In this document: piece after piece, positions 1 to 5,623 of the stretch
Position numbering within the stretch: position 1 is the first letter of the stretch
How the letters are laid out: each line of letters begins with the position of its first letter
DNA from: Avimuribaculum sp964395975
GTDB taxonomy: Bacteria; Bacteroidota; Bacteroidia; Bacteroidales; Muribaculaceae
NCBI GenBank assembly: GCA_964395975.1
Contig: CAYNBZ010000073.1
Location: 1-9,541 of the forward strand
Length of the DNA: 9,541 bases
Direction of reading: 5' to 3'
Notes under the pieces: model-generated
Databases searched by the model: none
Told to the model about the DNA's origin: nothing
What the model saw: the letters and a program-made list of their open reading frames with translations, nothing else
Translations under genes and position numbers: made by a program

Positions 1-36
1 TATTAAATATCAATTATTTCAAGGAACTTCTGTGAT

Positions 37-51
37 TTTTTAGTGGACACT
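37..51 (+). repeat. Left copy of a 15-bp inverted repeat (possible IS end)
   Basis: The sequence TTTTTAGTGGACACT is present here, and its exact reverse complement lies at 9496-9510. The inner ten bases (AGTGGACACT) are themselves nearly palindromic. Sequence beyond the 15 bp differs at the two sites. This is what the right end of one insertion sequence and the left end of a second copy would look like, with the elements extending outward from the window. No transposase is visible, so the identity is inferred. Confidence 0.45.
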
Positions 52-68
52 TATGATATGACTTATAT

Positions 69-106
69 AAATAAAGCAAGAGAGGTTATCCTCCCTTGCT
101 TTATTT
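69..106 (-). terminator. Rho-independent terminator after the mla genes
   Basis: A long stem pairs 69-85 with 90-106 around the four-base loop TTAT, with a single A-C mismatch (81/94). The lower stem contains AAAGCAAG/CTTGCTTT. Runs of T follow on the plus strand (104-110), and TTTATTT follows on the minus strand. It can therefore act in both directions, and it lies 17 bp beyond the stop codon of the minus-strand ATPase gene. Confidence 0.8.
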
Positions 107-122
107 TTTTGTCACTTAGTTA

Positions 123-1298
123 TCACTCACACAATAGTTTATTTTTAAGTACTTCAGGTAGAGCATTCCACTTTGATTCTACAGTCTCGCCAGGTATTAA
201 TTTTTCTTTCAATTTATCTTGTACTATTTCTTGTTCATCTTCTGTTAATTCAGAAAATCTTTTACCACTCACAAGATAGCCTATGTCTATCACTCCACCC
301 CTTTCTGCTAATAGTCGAGCTTTTTCTCTCTCTATTTCTTCTATATCTTCAGGGGTGTATGGCCGCCCTGTCTTACGATTTATCCTGTTTCGATATCTAA
401 CTGGTACCTCTCTGGGTCTATTTTGTTCTACATCAACTGTTACATTATTGATACCAGTCTCAGGGTTAAATACTACTTCTTTTTCTTGAGTAGTATTATC
501 TGTTTGAGTATTATCAGAGCCATGTTCACTATTATTAACTTGCATATTATGCACTTTTTTCACATCCATGAAAAGTTTTGTAGCAAAGACAAAATTGTTG
601 AGGTCGGCATTGTCGCTGCCATAGATTTCATCTTTATTACCAATCCAGCCGCAAGTACCCTTATTGACAAACAATATGTTCTCTCCGATTCCAAGCACCG
701 AATTCATATCGTGAGTGTTGATTATTGTGGTAATGCCATATTCATGGGTTATGTCACTCAACAATTCATCAATCAATATTGATGTTTTCGGATCCAAACC
801 AGAATTAGGCTCATCACAAAACAGATACTTCGGGTTCAAAGCTATGGCGCGGGCTATCGCAACACGCTTCTGCATTCCGCCGCTTAACTCTGATGGATAC
901 TTTTTGTTGGCATCCTTTAAATTGACACGTTCTATGCAAAATTCCGCACGTTCTTTTATTTCGGCCGATGTCATGCCGGAAAACATTACAAGCGGAAACA
1001 TTACATTACCCAGCACTGTTTCCGAGTCAAAAAGAGCCGAACCCTGAAACAGCATTCCGATCTCTTTGCGCAACTCTTTAGTCTGCTTTGAATCCATCTT
1101 CAGCAAATCACGTCCGTCATATAAGATTTCACCCGTGTCAGGAGTGACAAGCCCCACCATACTCTTCATCAAGACTGTCTTACCTGAGCCACTCAATCCG
1201 ATTATCAAGTTTGTCTTCCCTTCATAAAAAGTGGCACTTATGTCAGTCAGCACCTGTTTGTCATTAAACGACTTGTTTATATTCCTAACCTCTATCAT
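123..1298 (-). CDS. mlaF: Mla-type lipid ABC transporter ATPase with C-terminal extension
   Basis: This is the cytoplasmic ATPase subunit of an MlaFE-type transporter, a family that moves phospholipids between the membranes. Visible motifs are Walker A GLSGSGKT (34-41), the Q-loop in LFQGSALFDS (Q85), the signature LSGGMQKR (138-145), Walker B YLFCDEP (158-164; D162, E163) and the H-loop histidine H196. The LFQGSALFDS and LSGGMQKR versions are typical of MlaF. The ATG lies 16 bp after the permease stop codon, so the two genes are one operon. The oddity is length. The usual family fold ends near residue 250, but this protein continues to 391 with an Asn/Thr/Gln/Asp-rich linker (about 255-275), an Arg-rich stretch (about 294-312) and charged helix-like segments (about 316-391). 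The extension DNA (about 123-542) looks more AT-rich than the ATPase part. No mlaD-like gene follows before the terminator. The ATPase call is firm; the extension is of unknown function. Confidence 0.93.
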   Translation of the reverse strand: MIEVRNINKSFNDKQVLTDISATFYEGKTNLIIGLSGSGKTVLMKSMVGLVTPDTGEILYDGRDLLKMDSKQTKELRKEIGMLFQGSALFDSETVLGNVMFPLVMFSGMTSAEIKERAEFCIERVNLKDANKKYPSELSGGMQKRVAIARAIALNPKYLFCDEPNSGLDPKTSILIDELLSDITHEYGITTIINTHDMNSVLGIGENILFVNKGTCGWIGNKDEIYGSDNADLNNFVFATKLFMDVKKVHNMQVNNSEHGSDNTQTDNTTQEKEVVFNPETGINNVTVDVEQNRPREVPVRYRNRINRKTGRPYTPEDIEEIEREKARLLAERGGVIDIGYLVSGKRFSELTEDEQEIVQDKLKEKLIPGETVESKWNALPEVLKNKLLCE

Positions 1299-1314
1299 AC
1301 GGCATAATTCATTT

Positions 1315-2064
1315 TTACTGCAACAAGATTTGAGTCAGTACCACATCAAGCAGTAATATAAAAACGCTGCTTACCACAACAGAGTTTGTACTGGCTTTTC
1401 CCACCTCGAGTGCTCCACCTTTGACATAATATCCGAAAAACGATGCCACACTGCTTATAACGAAAGCAAAGAACAGCGATTTTATCAAAGCATACCACAC
1501 ATACCACTCGGTAAACATGGTCTGTATGCCATAAACATAAGTCGATAATGGTACGATATCCGACACTATGCACACCAAATATCCGCCACCAAGACTTGTA
1601 GCCATGCTTAATACCACAAGCACGCATATATAAGACACAAATGCCGCAATCTTAGGCAGTACAAGGAAATTTGCCGAATTCACACCCATTATCTCCAAGG
1701 CATCTATTTGTTCGGTTACACGCATGGTTCCTATTTCTGATGCTATATTCGACCCGACCTTGCCTGCAAGGATAAGGCAAAGTATGGAAGATGTAAATTC
1801 AAGCAGTATTATCTCACGTGTAGCAAGTCCCACTGAATAACGTGGCAACAGAGGTGAAGTCGTGTTTAGCTTCATTTGTATGGTACAAACAGCACCAATG
1901 AAAATGGATATAATGATAACTAACGGAATGGAGTCAATACCCAACTTATTTATTTCCCCAATATATCGTTTAAAGAACACTTTCCATTTATCGGGAACCG
2001 AAAACACTTTCCAAATGAAAAGACAATACTTACCAAATGTCTGTAATGCGTACAGTAAAAACAT
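1315..2064 (-). CDS. mlaE: MlaE-family ABC transporter permease
   Basis: This is the inner-membrane permease partner of the downstream ATPase, in the MlaE/DUF140 family for phospholipid trafficking. The family's coupling motif is present as GTMRVTEQIDALEIMG, residues 115-130 when counted from the TTG at 2073 (112-127 from the ATG chosen here). There are several long hydrophobic segments: near 49-68, 88-110, 140-160, 195-215 and 232-250 in the TTG numbering. Length is about 249 residues, normal for the family. I chose the ATG at 2064 over the in-frame TTG nine bases upstream. The ATG start aligns better with the usual 'M-x-ALxTFGKY' beginning of this family as I remember it, and neither start has a clear Shine-Dalgarno. 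It is first in the operon, followed 16 bp later by the ATPase. Gly/Ser-rich segments around GKVGSN are typical of MlaE. Confidence 0.92.
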   Translation of the reverse strand: MFLLYALQTFGKYCLFIWKVFSVPDKWKVFFKRYIGEINKLGIDSIPLVIIISIFIGAVCTIQMKLNTTSPLLPRYSVGLATREIILLEFTSSILCLILAGKVGSNIASEIGTMRVTEQIDALEIMGVNSANFLVLPKIAAFVSYICVLVVLSMATSLGGGYLVCIVSDIVPLSTYVYGIQTMFTEWYVWYALIKSLFFAFVISSVASFFGYYVKGGALEVGKASTNSVVVSSVFILLLDVVLTQILLQ

Positions 2065-2084
2065 ATTTCTCAATTATTACGGTG

Positions 2085-2092
2085 CAAAATTA
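2085..2092 (-). promoter_or_regulatory. Candidate -7 box for the mlaE-mlaF operon
   Basis: Read on the minus strand this is TAATTTTG, an exact match to the Bacteroidetes -7 pattern TAnnTTTG. It lies about 20 bp upstream of the permease ATG. A clear TTTG is missing at the -33 position (GATG is found at the right spacing), so this is only a moderate candidate. I saw nothing else in the 187 bp between the permease and the NlpC gene, including no strong hairpin, so read-through from the NlpC gene is also possible. Confidence 0.35.
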
Positions 2093-2251
2093 ATAAATTT
2101 AGCTTTATCCATCATCCCACCATACCATTTTTAGTATTGATGTGCTGTTTGGAACATAATAAAAGAATAATGTAATATCATACCTGATTTTGAACAAAAC
2201 ATCAAAAAAGACACATCGAAAAAGCATACATACCCAAAGGCAAACTGTCAT

Positions 2252-2764
2252 TCAACGCTCCTTTACCCTGCCTGCCTGCACGAAATTACGCTTATAATAA
2301 TCCTCGTTAAGGCTGCTTATAATCACACCTCGGCTCGATGAGGTATGGACAAACTTGCCATCCTTCAGGTATATGCCCACATGATTTATCTTTTTTTTCT
2401 TTCCTGACTTGAAAAACACCAAATCTCCCTCTTTTAGATTTTTTTTCTTTATCTTGTTGCAATTTTTCTTATACATGAGTTCCGCACTACGTTGCAATTT
2501 TATTCCATACACATTTTTATACACATTAAGCACAAGCCCTGAGCAGTCGATCCCTTTCCGTGTGTTGCCGCCATAACTATAAGGTGTACCCAGCCAACTT
2601 TCAATCTCCCGGTACAAGTCACGGTTGTCATCTTTCGACATCTTTATGCCGAAATATTTATCTTTATATCCATCGTTTGCCACGTTCTTGTGTGAGCGGC
2701 AAGAAGTCATCGCACACAGGCAAACTGCCAACATCGCAAACGCATTCAACAATCTCAATGACAT
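2252..2764 (-). CDS. NlpC/P60 family lipoprotein (cell-wall hydrolase)
   Basis: This is a 170-residue lipoprotein with a C-terminal NlpC/P60 papain-like domain, of the type that cleaves gamma-D-Glu/diaminopimelate bonds in peptidoglycan stem peptides. Residues 1-21 are a lipoprotein signal with lipobox MTSC (lipidated C22). The residues after it (RSHKN) are basic and lack the acidic surface-export signal, so a periplasm-facing location is expected. The catalytic cysteine lies in GIDCSGLV (C74), the first histidine in NHVGIYL (H128), and the third residue of the triad is probably H140 in KFVHTSSS. The segment WLGTPYSYGGNTRKG (57-71) is the usual lead-in. A Lys-rich loop (near 104-126) is unusual but within the fold. 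The size resembles Spr/MepS-like single-domain enzymes. It is transcribed divergently from the repeat-peptide operon, and I see no evidence that it belongs to it. Confidence 0.9.
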   Translation of the reverse strand: MSLRLLNAFAMLAVCLCAMTSCRSHKNVANDGYKDKYFGIKMSKDDNRDLYREIESWLGTPYSYGGNTRKGIDCSGLVLNVYKNVYGIKLQRSAELMYKKNCNKIKKKNLKEGDLVFFKSGKKKKINHVGIYLKDGKFVHTSSSRGVIISSLNEDYYKRNFVQAGRVKER

Positions 2765-2785
2765 ATCGCCATGACTTTTTCTTCG

Positions 2786-2816
2786 TAAATATAATTTATT
2801 TCGACACCATGCACAA
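2786..2816 (-). promoter_or_regulatory. Candidate promoter of the NlpC/P60 gene
   Basis: On the minus strand TTG (2814-2816) is followed after exactly 20 nt by TATATTTA (2786-2793). This is close to the Bacteroidetes TTTG-N(about 20)-TAnnTTTG promoter with one mismatch in the -7 box. It lies 22-52 bp upstream of the ATG. Confidence 0.4.
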
Positions 2817-2818
2817 CT

Positions 2819-2853
2819 ATTGTACAGTTTTTACAATATTGCAGGAAATATTG
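2819..2853. promoter_or_regulatory. Overlapping dyads in the divergent intergenic region
   Basis: Two perfect short inverted repeats overlap here: ATTGTA (2819-2824) with TACAAT (2832-2837), and CAATATT (2834-2840) with AATATTG (2847-2853). They sit just upstream of the NlpC promoter candidate, between divergent genes, where a regulator could bind. AT-rich DNA yields such dyads by chance, so this is weak. The rest of the 294-bp gap holds only T-rich stretches, a -7-like TATTTTTG at 2888-2895 and the promoter at 2972-3002. Confidence 0.2.
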
Positions 2854-2971
2854 CCTACTATAAAAAGAGGCTACAACCATACAAGATTATTTTTGTTTTT
2901 TTGTTCTACCAAATAATTTGATAATCAACAAAAGCGAGAAAATAATTACCACATAATAAATATATGACTTC

Positions 2972-3002
2972 TTGTATATCAGAAACAAATAGTGTAATTT
3001 TA
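2972..3002 (+). promoter_or_regulatory. Candidate promoter of the repeat-peptide operon
   Basis: TTG (2972-2974) is followed after exactly 20 nt by TAATTTTA (2995-3002), one mismatch from the Bacteroidetes -7 consensus TAnnTTTG. Transcription would start near 3008 and give a leader of about 50 nt before the peptide ATG at 3059. Confidence 0.4.
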
Positions 3003-3058
3003 TAAGCGAAAAGACGATATAAAGAACTGATTTTTATAATTTCTAAACACAAACGTCT

Positions 3059-3289
3059 ATGTTGAAGAACCTTTTTTTTAAACAATTGAATGCATCAAGT
3101 GCCTGCGGCAGTGCTTGTGGTGCAGGTGAAAAACCTAAAGAGAAACCCGCCGCTTGTGGCAGTGCCTGCGGTGCAGGTGAAAAACCTGAAGAGAAACCCG
3201 CCGCTTGTGGCAGTGCCTGCGGTGCAGGTGAGAAACCTGAAGAGAAACCCGCTGCTTGTGGCAGTGCCTGCGGTGCAGGTGAGAAATAA
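3059..3289 (+). CDS. ACGX-repeat peptide, candidate RiPP precursor
   Basis: This encodes a 76-residue peptide that looks like the substrate of the radical SAM protein downstream. A 14-residue N-terminal segment (MLKNLFFKQLNASS) is followed by three 17-residue units of consensus ACGSACGAGEKPEEKPA (starting at residues 15, 32 and 49) and a partial fourth (66-76) ending at the stop. The eight cysteines are C16, C20, C33, C37, C50, C54, C67 and C71. They alternate at spacings of 4 and 13, and each is in an 'ACG(S/A)' motif. The first unit has Lys where the others have Glu. This matches my memory of the TIGRFAM/NCBIfam 'ACGX-repeat peptide' family paired with an ACGX-system radical SAM/SPASM protein. 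There is no hydrophobic secretion signal, so modification would happen in the cytoplasm. The start is the only ATG that includes a leader. The product structure is unknown to me. Confidence 0.85.
   Translation: MLKNLFFKQLNASSACGSACGAGEKPKEKPAACGSACGAGEKPEEKPAACGSACGAGEKPEEKPAACGSACGAGEK
3101..3286 (+). repeat. Tandem 51-bp coding repeat, 3.6 units
   Basis: Units are 3101-3151, 3152-3202, 3203-3253 and a partial unit 3254-3286 (33 bp). By eye, units 1 and 2 differ at five positions, four synonymous and one changing Lys to Glu. Units 2 and 3 differ at two synonymous positions. The partial fourth unit is identical to the start of unit 3. The gradient points to duplication at the 3' end being the most recent. 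Confidence 0.95.
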
Positions 3290-3303
3290 GGCTGTCGTCA
3301 CAT

Positions 3304-3343
3304 TCCCCTCGGTATGGACAATTCCTTGCCGAGGGGATTTTTT
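3304..3343 (+). terminator. Intrinsic terminator between precursor and maturase
   Basis: A perfect 9-bp stem, TCCCCTCGG (3304-3312) with CCGAGGGGA (3329-3337), is followed directly by six Ts (3338-3343). The loop is 16 nt and can form a small inner GGA/TCC pairing. It begins 15 bp after the peptide stop codon and 72 bp before the radical SAM start, so it would limit read-through into the enzyme genes. Confidence 0.85.
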
Positions 3344-3386
3344 ATAATAAAAATACTACATTGAGCAAAAAGTATTTATCCATAAC

Positions 3387-3394
3387 GGAGGGAG
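3387..3394 (+). promoter_or_regulatory. Strong Shine-Dalgarno before the radical SAM gene
   Basis: GGAGGGAG is the clearest Shine-Dalgarno-like sequence in the window. It ends 10 nt before an ATG at 3405, which opens only a 23-codon frame (stop 3474-3476) out of frame with the enzyme. It ends 20 nt before the enzyme ATG at 3415. It could drive a short overlapping leader frame, or serve the enzyme start at longer spacing. Confidence 0.5.
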
Positions 3395-3414
3395 AAAACA
3401 GAAGATGACAGATA

Positions 3415-4530
3415 ATGATTCGTTTCACTCTGAGCGAGGAACACAGACACAACCGTTCAATGGAAATGCTTGCTAAGGGGGAAATAAATACACCGGAAAA
3501 GGGAACAATGGAATATTTTGCATTTCAATGGCATATTACTGAAGCGTGCGACCAACGTTGCAAACATTGCTACATTTATGCGCTTGGCAGCCATGCCAAA
3601 TTCAAGCAGATGGCTGAAGAGGACATGGACACCGTTTTAGCCAATATCAAGGCATTTGGACAGAAAGCCCACCGTATGCCATATCTCTATATAACAGGGG
3701 GCGACCCTATCTTGCATCCACATTTCTGGAATTTGGCAGGAAAGTTGAAAACAGAACAAATACCGTTTGCTATTTTGGGCAATCCGTTTCATTTGAACGA
3801 TGAAATCTGCAAGCGGCTGTCGGCATACGGATGCCGTAAATATCAGCTTTCATTGGACGGGTTGGAAGTTACACATGACCGCATACGCCGTCCCGGATCT
3901 TTCAGGGAAACACTTGACGCAATCCCATACCTACAACGGGCAGGTATTACCGTGGCTATCATGACAACTGTTTCCAAATGGAATTTTCGGGAAATACCGG
4001 ATTTGATTGACATAGTAGTGGAACATAAAGCCGATGTATTTGCATTTGCCCGTTATTGCCCCGATGCAGAGAGCAAAGATACTTGCTGCTCGCCTGAAGA
4101 ATACAGATGCATGTTGGAAAAATGTTGGGAAAAATTTGAGCAACACAAGGGCAAACAAACTTGGTTTAATTTAAAAGACCACCTTTGGACTTTGTTCAAG
4201 TATGAAAAGGGCCTGTTTAATCCGGCAGATTATCCTGACGAAGATATTGTATATGACGGTTGCAATTGTGGAAACTGCCATCTCACCATTTTGTCGGATG
4301 GAGCGGTATATGCTTGTCGACGCATGGAAAGCAAAGTTGGTAATGCTCTGAAGGATGATTTGTACAACCTTTTCATAGGGGAAAAGATGGACGCTTACCG
4401 CAAATATGAGGACTTTGAGAAATGCGGTAAATGTGAATTGTTACGCTTCTGCCGCGGATGTCCGGCTGTAGCATACGGCTACCACGGCAACATGTACGCT
4501 CCCGACCCGCAATGTTGGAAACAAATCTAA
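3415..4530 (+). CDS. Radical SAM/SPASM peptide maturase, ACGX-system type
   Basis: This is a 371-residue radical SAM enzyme with a SPASM domain, most likely the maturase of the adjacent cysteine-repeat peptide. The cluster that cleaves S-adenosylmethionine is bound by C45, C49 and C52 (ACDQRCKHCY, CX3CX2C). The SAM-binding 'GGE' motif appears as ITGGDPILHP (93-102). The SPASM region has C283/C285/C288, then G296-X4-C301 (DGAVYACRR), then C337-X2-C340-X5-C346-X2-C349 and C367. That is enough ligands for two auxiliary clusters. Residues 1-33 are too short for a RiPP recognition (winged-helix) domain, so substrate binding must use another route. The start is uncertain. An in-frame stop at 3406-3408 rules out upstream extension, and M16, M18 or M32 (preceded by AAGGGA) are possible. 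It follows the peptide gene and a terminator, and lies 13 bp before the nitroreductase gene. Fold and SPASM are firm; the ACGX assignment is from context and memory. Confidence 0.93.
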   Translation: MIRFTLSEEHRHNRSMEMLAKGEINTPEKGTMEYFAFQWHITEACDQRCKHCYIYALGSHAKFKQMAEEDMDTVLANIKAFGQKAHRMPYLYITGGDPILHPHFWNLAGKLKTEQIPFAILGNPFHLNDEICKRLSAYGCRKYQLSLDGLEVTHDRIRRPGSFRETLDAIPYLQRAGITVAIMTTVSKWNFREIPDLIDIVVEHKADVFAFARYCPDAESKDTCCSPEEYRCMLEKCWEKFEQHKGKQTWFNLKDHLWTLFKYEKGLFNPADYPDEDIVYDGCNCGNCHLTILSDGAVYACRRMESKVGNALKDDLYNLFIGEKMDAYRKYEDFEKCGKCELLRFCRGCPAVAYGYHGNMYAPDPQCWKQI

Positions 4531-4543
4531 AAATCAAATATAT

Positions 4544-5137
4544 ATGATACACAACTCAGTGATAGATAATATGTTGAAACGACGCAGCATACGTCGCTTC
4601 AAACAAGAACAAATCAGTGAAGAAGAACTCGACACAATCTTACAGGCAGGGTTGTATGCGCCAAGTGCCGGCGGTCGTCAGGGAGTAATCTTCGTGGTAT
4701 CACAGGACAAAGATACCAACGAAAAATTAGGACGCATTAAGAAAGCTCATTTTCACGGCAGGATGTCCACAGCTGATACCTATATATCGAAAGACCAGCC
4801 GAGCATTGCCGATGACGCTTCCATAAAAAACGCCTTTTATGATGCTCCTACAGTAATAACACTTTTCGCGCCAAAGAAATTCCTCTATGCAGAAAGCGAT
4901 GCTTGCGTAGCGGCAGAAAATATGCTTTTAGCAGCCACATCGCTGGGCATTGGCTCATGTTACATAGGTTCGGCGTGGGATTCGTTCGATGACCCATTCG
5001 GGCACGAGACACTTCAGAAGTGGGGTGTCCGCACAGATTACTATGCTGTTCTTCATGTGCTTCTCGGCTATCCTACCGACGATATGGCGGCCATTGCTGC
5101 CAAGCCACGGAAAGATTGCCGTATTATCAGAATTTAA
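4544..5137 (+). CDS. Nitroreductase-family FMN oxidoreductase
   Basis: This is a 197-residue protein of the NAD(P)H:FMN nitroreductase fold, normally a homodimeric cytoplasmic flavoenzyme. Key features are RRSIRRF (13-19), which binds FMN phosphate, APSAGGRQ (39-46, the family 'APSA-N-QPW' position with Gly-Gly-Arg replacing the usual residues), DAPTVITLFAP (100-110), and the C-terminal signature AAENMLLAATSLGIGSCYIG (123-142). Length is normal. It starts 13 bp after the radical SAM stop codon with no terminator between, so it is very likely cotranscribed. It faces an HxlR regulator convergently. Two readings remain: a tailoring enzyme acting on the modified peptide, or a quinone/nitro-compound/disulfide-stress reductase of the HypO type linked to the HxlR gene. 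The sequence alone does not decide. Confidence 0.9.
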   Translation: MIHNSVIDNMLKRRSIRRFKQEQISEEELDTILQAGLYAPSAGGRQGVIFVVSQDKDTNEKLGRIKKAHFHGRMSTADTYISKDQPSIADDASIKNAFYDAPTVITLFAPKKFLYAESDACVAAENMLLAATSLGIGSCYIGSAWDSFDDPFGHETLQKWGVRTDYYAVLHVLLGYPTDDMAAIAAKPRKDCRIIRI

Positions 5138-5194
5138 TTCAATAAAAACAAACGGCAAATTAGGTATCTGCCTTTGGCATTATCTGTTTCATTA

Positions 5195-5572
5195 TCATAC
5201 ATCGGAAGCTGCTTCAAATTCTTTCCGATGTGTGATTATTGACTTCATATTCTTCTGCGCCCATTCTGTCAACTGCAAAATAAACGGAACTAACGAATCG
5301 CCTGTTTCCGTCAGCCTATATTCCACTTTGGGGGGCACTGTTGGATAGACCTTTCTTTCCACCAGCCCATCTGCTTCCAGCGTCCGAAGCGTGCCGGAAA
5401 GCACACGTGAAGATATATCGGGTATCAACTTACTCAATTCATTGAAACGTAAAACCTTGTTTTCACTTAAAATTACAATCACCAATAATGCCCATTTATT
5501 TCCAAAACGGGCTATGATATTACGTACAGGACATATCTCAATAATGGTGCTTTTTTCTTCTTTCTTCCTCAT
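5195..5572 (-). CDS. HxlR/DUF24-family transcriptional regulator
   Basis: This is a 125-residue winged-helix DNA-binding regulator. Starting from the ATG at 5572, the protein begins MRKKEEKST and has the family hallmark CPVRNIIARFGNKWALLVI (C14 to I32), then RFNELSKLIPDISSRVLSGTL (42-62, the recognition helix region), and LEADGLVERKVYPTVPPKVEYRLTETG (65-91, the wing). A longer frame to 5656 exists, but its extra 28 residues are AT-driven hydrophobic sequence and cover the promoter, so I rejected it. C14 is the only cysteine and matches the redox-sensing position of B. subtilis HypR, where C14 senses disulfide stress. The gene converges on the nitroreductase with a 57-bp gap. HxlR proteins often control neighbouring oxidoreductases, which is inference here. 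Confidence 0.92.
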   Translation of the reverse strand: MRKKEEKSTIIEICPVRNIIARFGNKWALLVIVILSENKVLRFNELSKLIPDISSRVLSGTLRTLEADGLVERKVYPTVPPKVEYRLTETGDSLVPFILQLTEWAQKNMKSIITHRKEFEAASDV

Positions 5573-5594
5573 AATCAGTTGTAATGTTTTTTGA

Positions 5595-5623
5595 TTACTT
5601 AGTTTTAAATACAAAATTAGTAA
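5595..5623. promoter_or_regulatory. Candidate HxlR operator dyad
   Basis: TTACT (5595-5599) and AGTAA (5619-5623) form a 29-bp dyad. With one mismatch the arms extend to TTACTTA/TTAGTAA. It overlaps the -7 box of the regulator's own promoter, a place that suits autorepression. TTAC/GTAA dyads are, from memory, typical of DUF24 regulators such as YodB and CatR. I found no matching dyad at the other promoters in the window. Confidence 0.4.

Noticed and set aside
2065..2073. TTG start for the permease
   Set aside because: It adds only three residues; the ATG at 2064 fits the family start better, although TTG cannot be excluded.
3101..3286. Possible CRISPR array
   Set aside because: The repeats are contiguous, coding and without spacers; no cas genes are visible.
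3090..3347. Second repetitive frame across the tandem repeat (85 codons, Val/Asn/Leu-rich)
   Set aside because: A 51-bp repeat is a multiple of three, so every frame stays open. This one lacks a plausible leader, runs into the terminator hairpin and does not match the downstream enzyme's expected substrate.
5154..5179. Terminator between the convergent nitroreductase and HxlR genes
   Set aside because: Only four-base stems (GGCA/TGCC, TGCC/GGCA) with no T-tract; too weak to call.
4989..5348. 119-codon plus-strand frame spanning the nitroreductase end and HxlR gene
   Set aside because: It overlaps two well-supported genes and has no recognisable motif.
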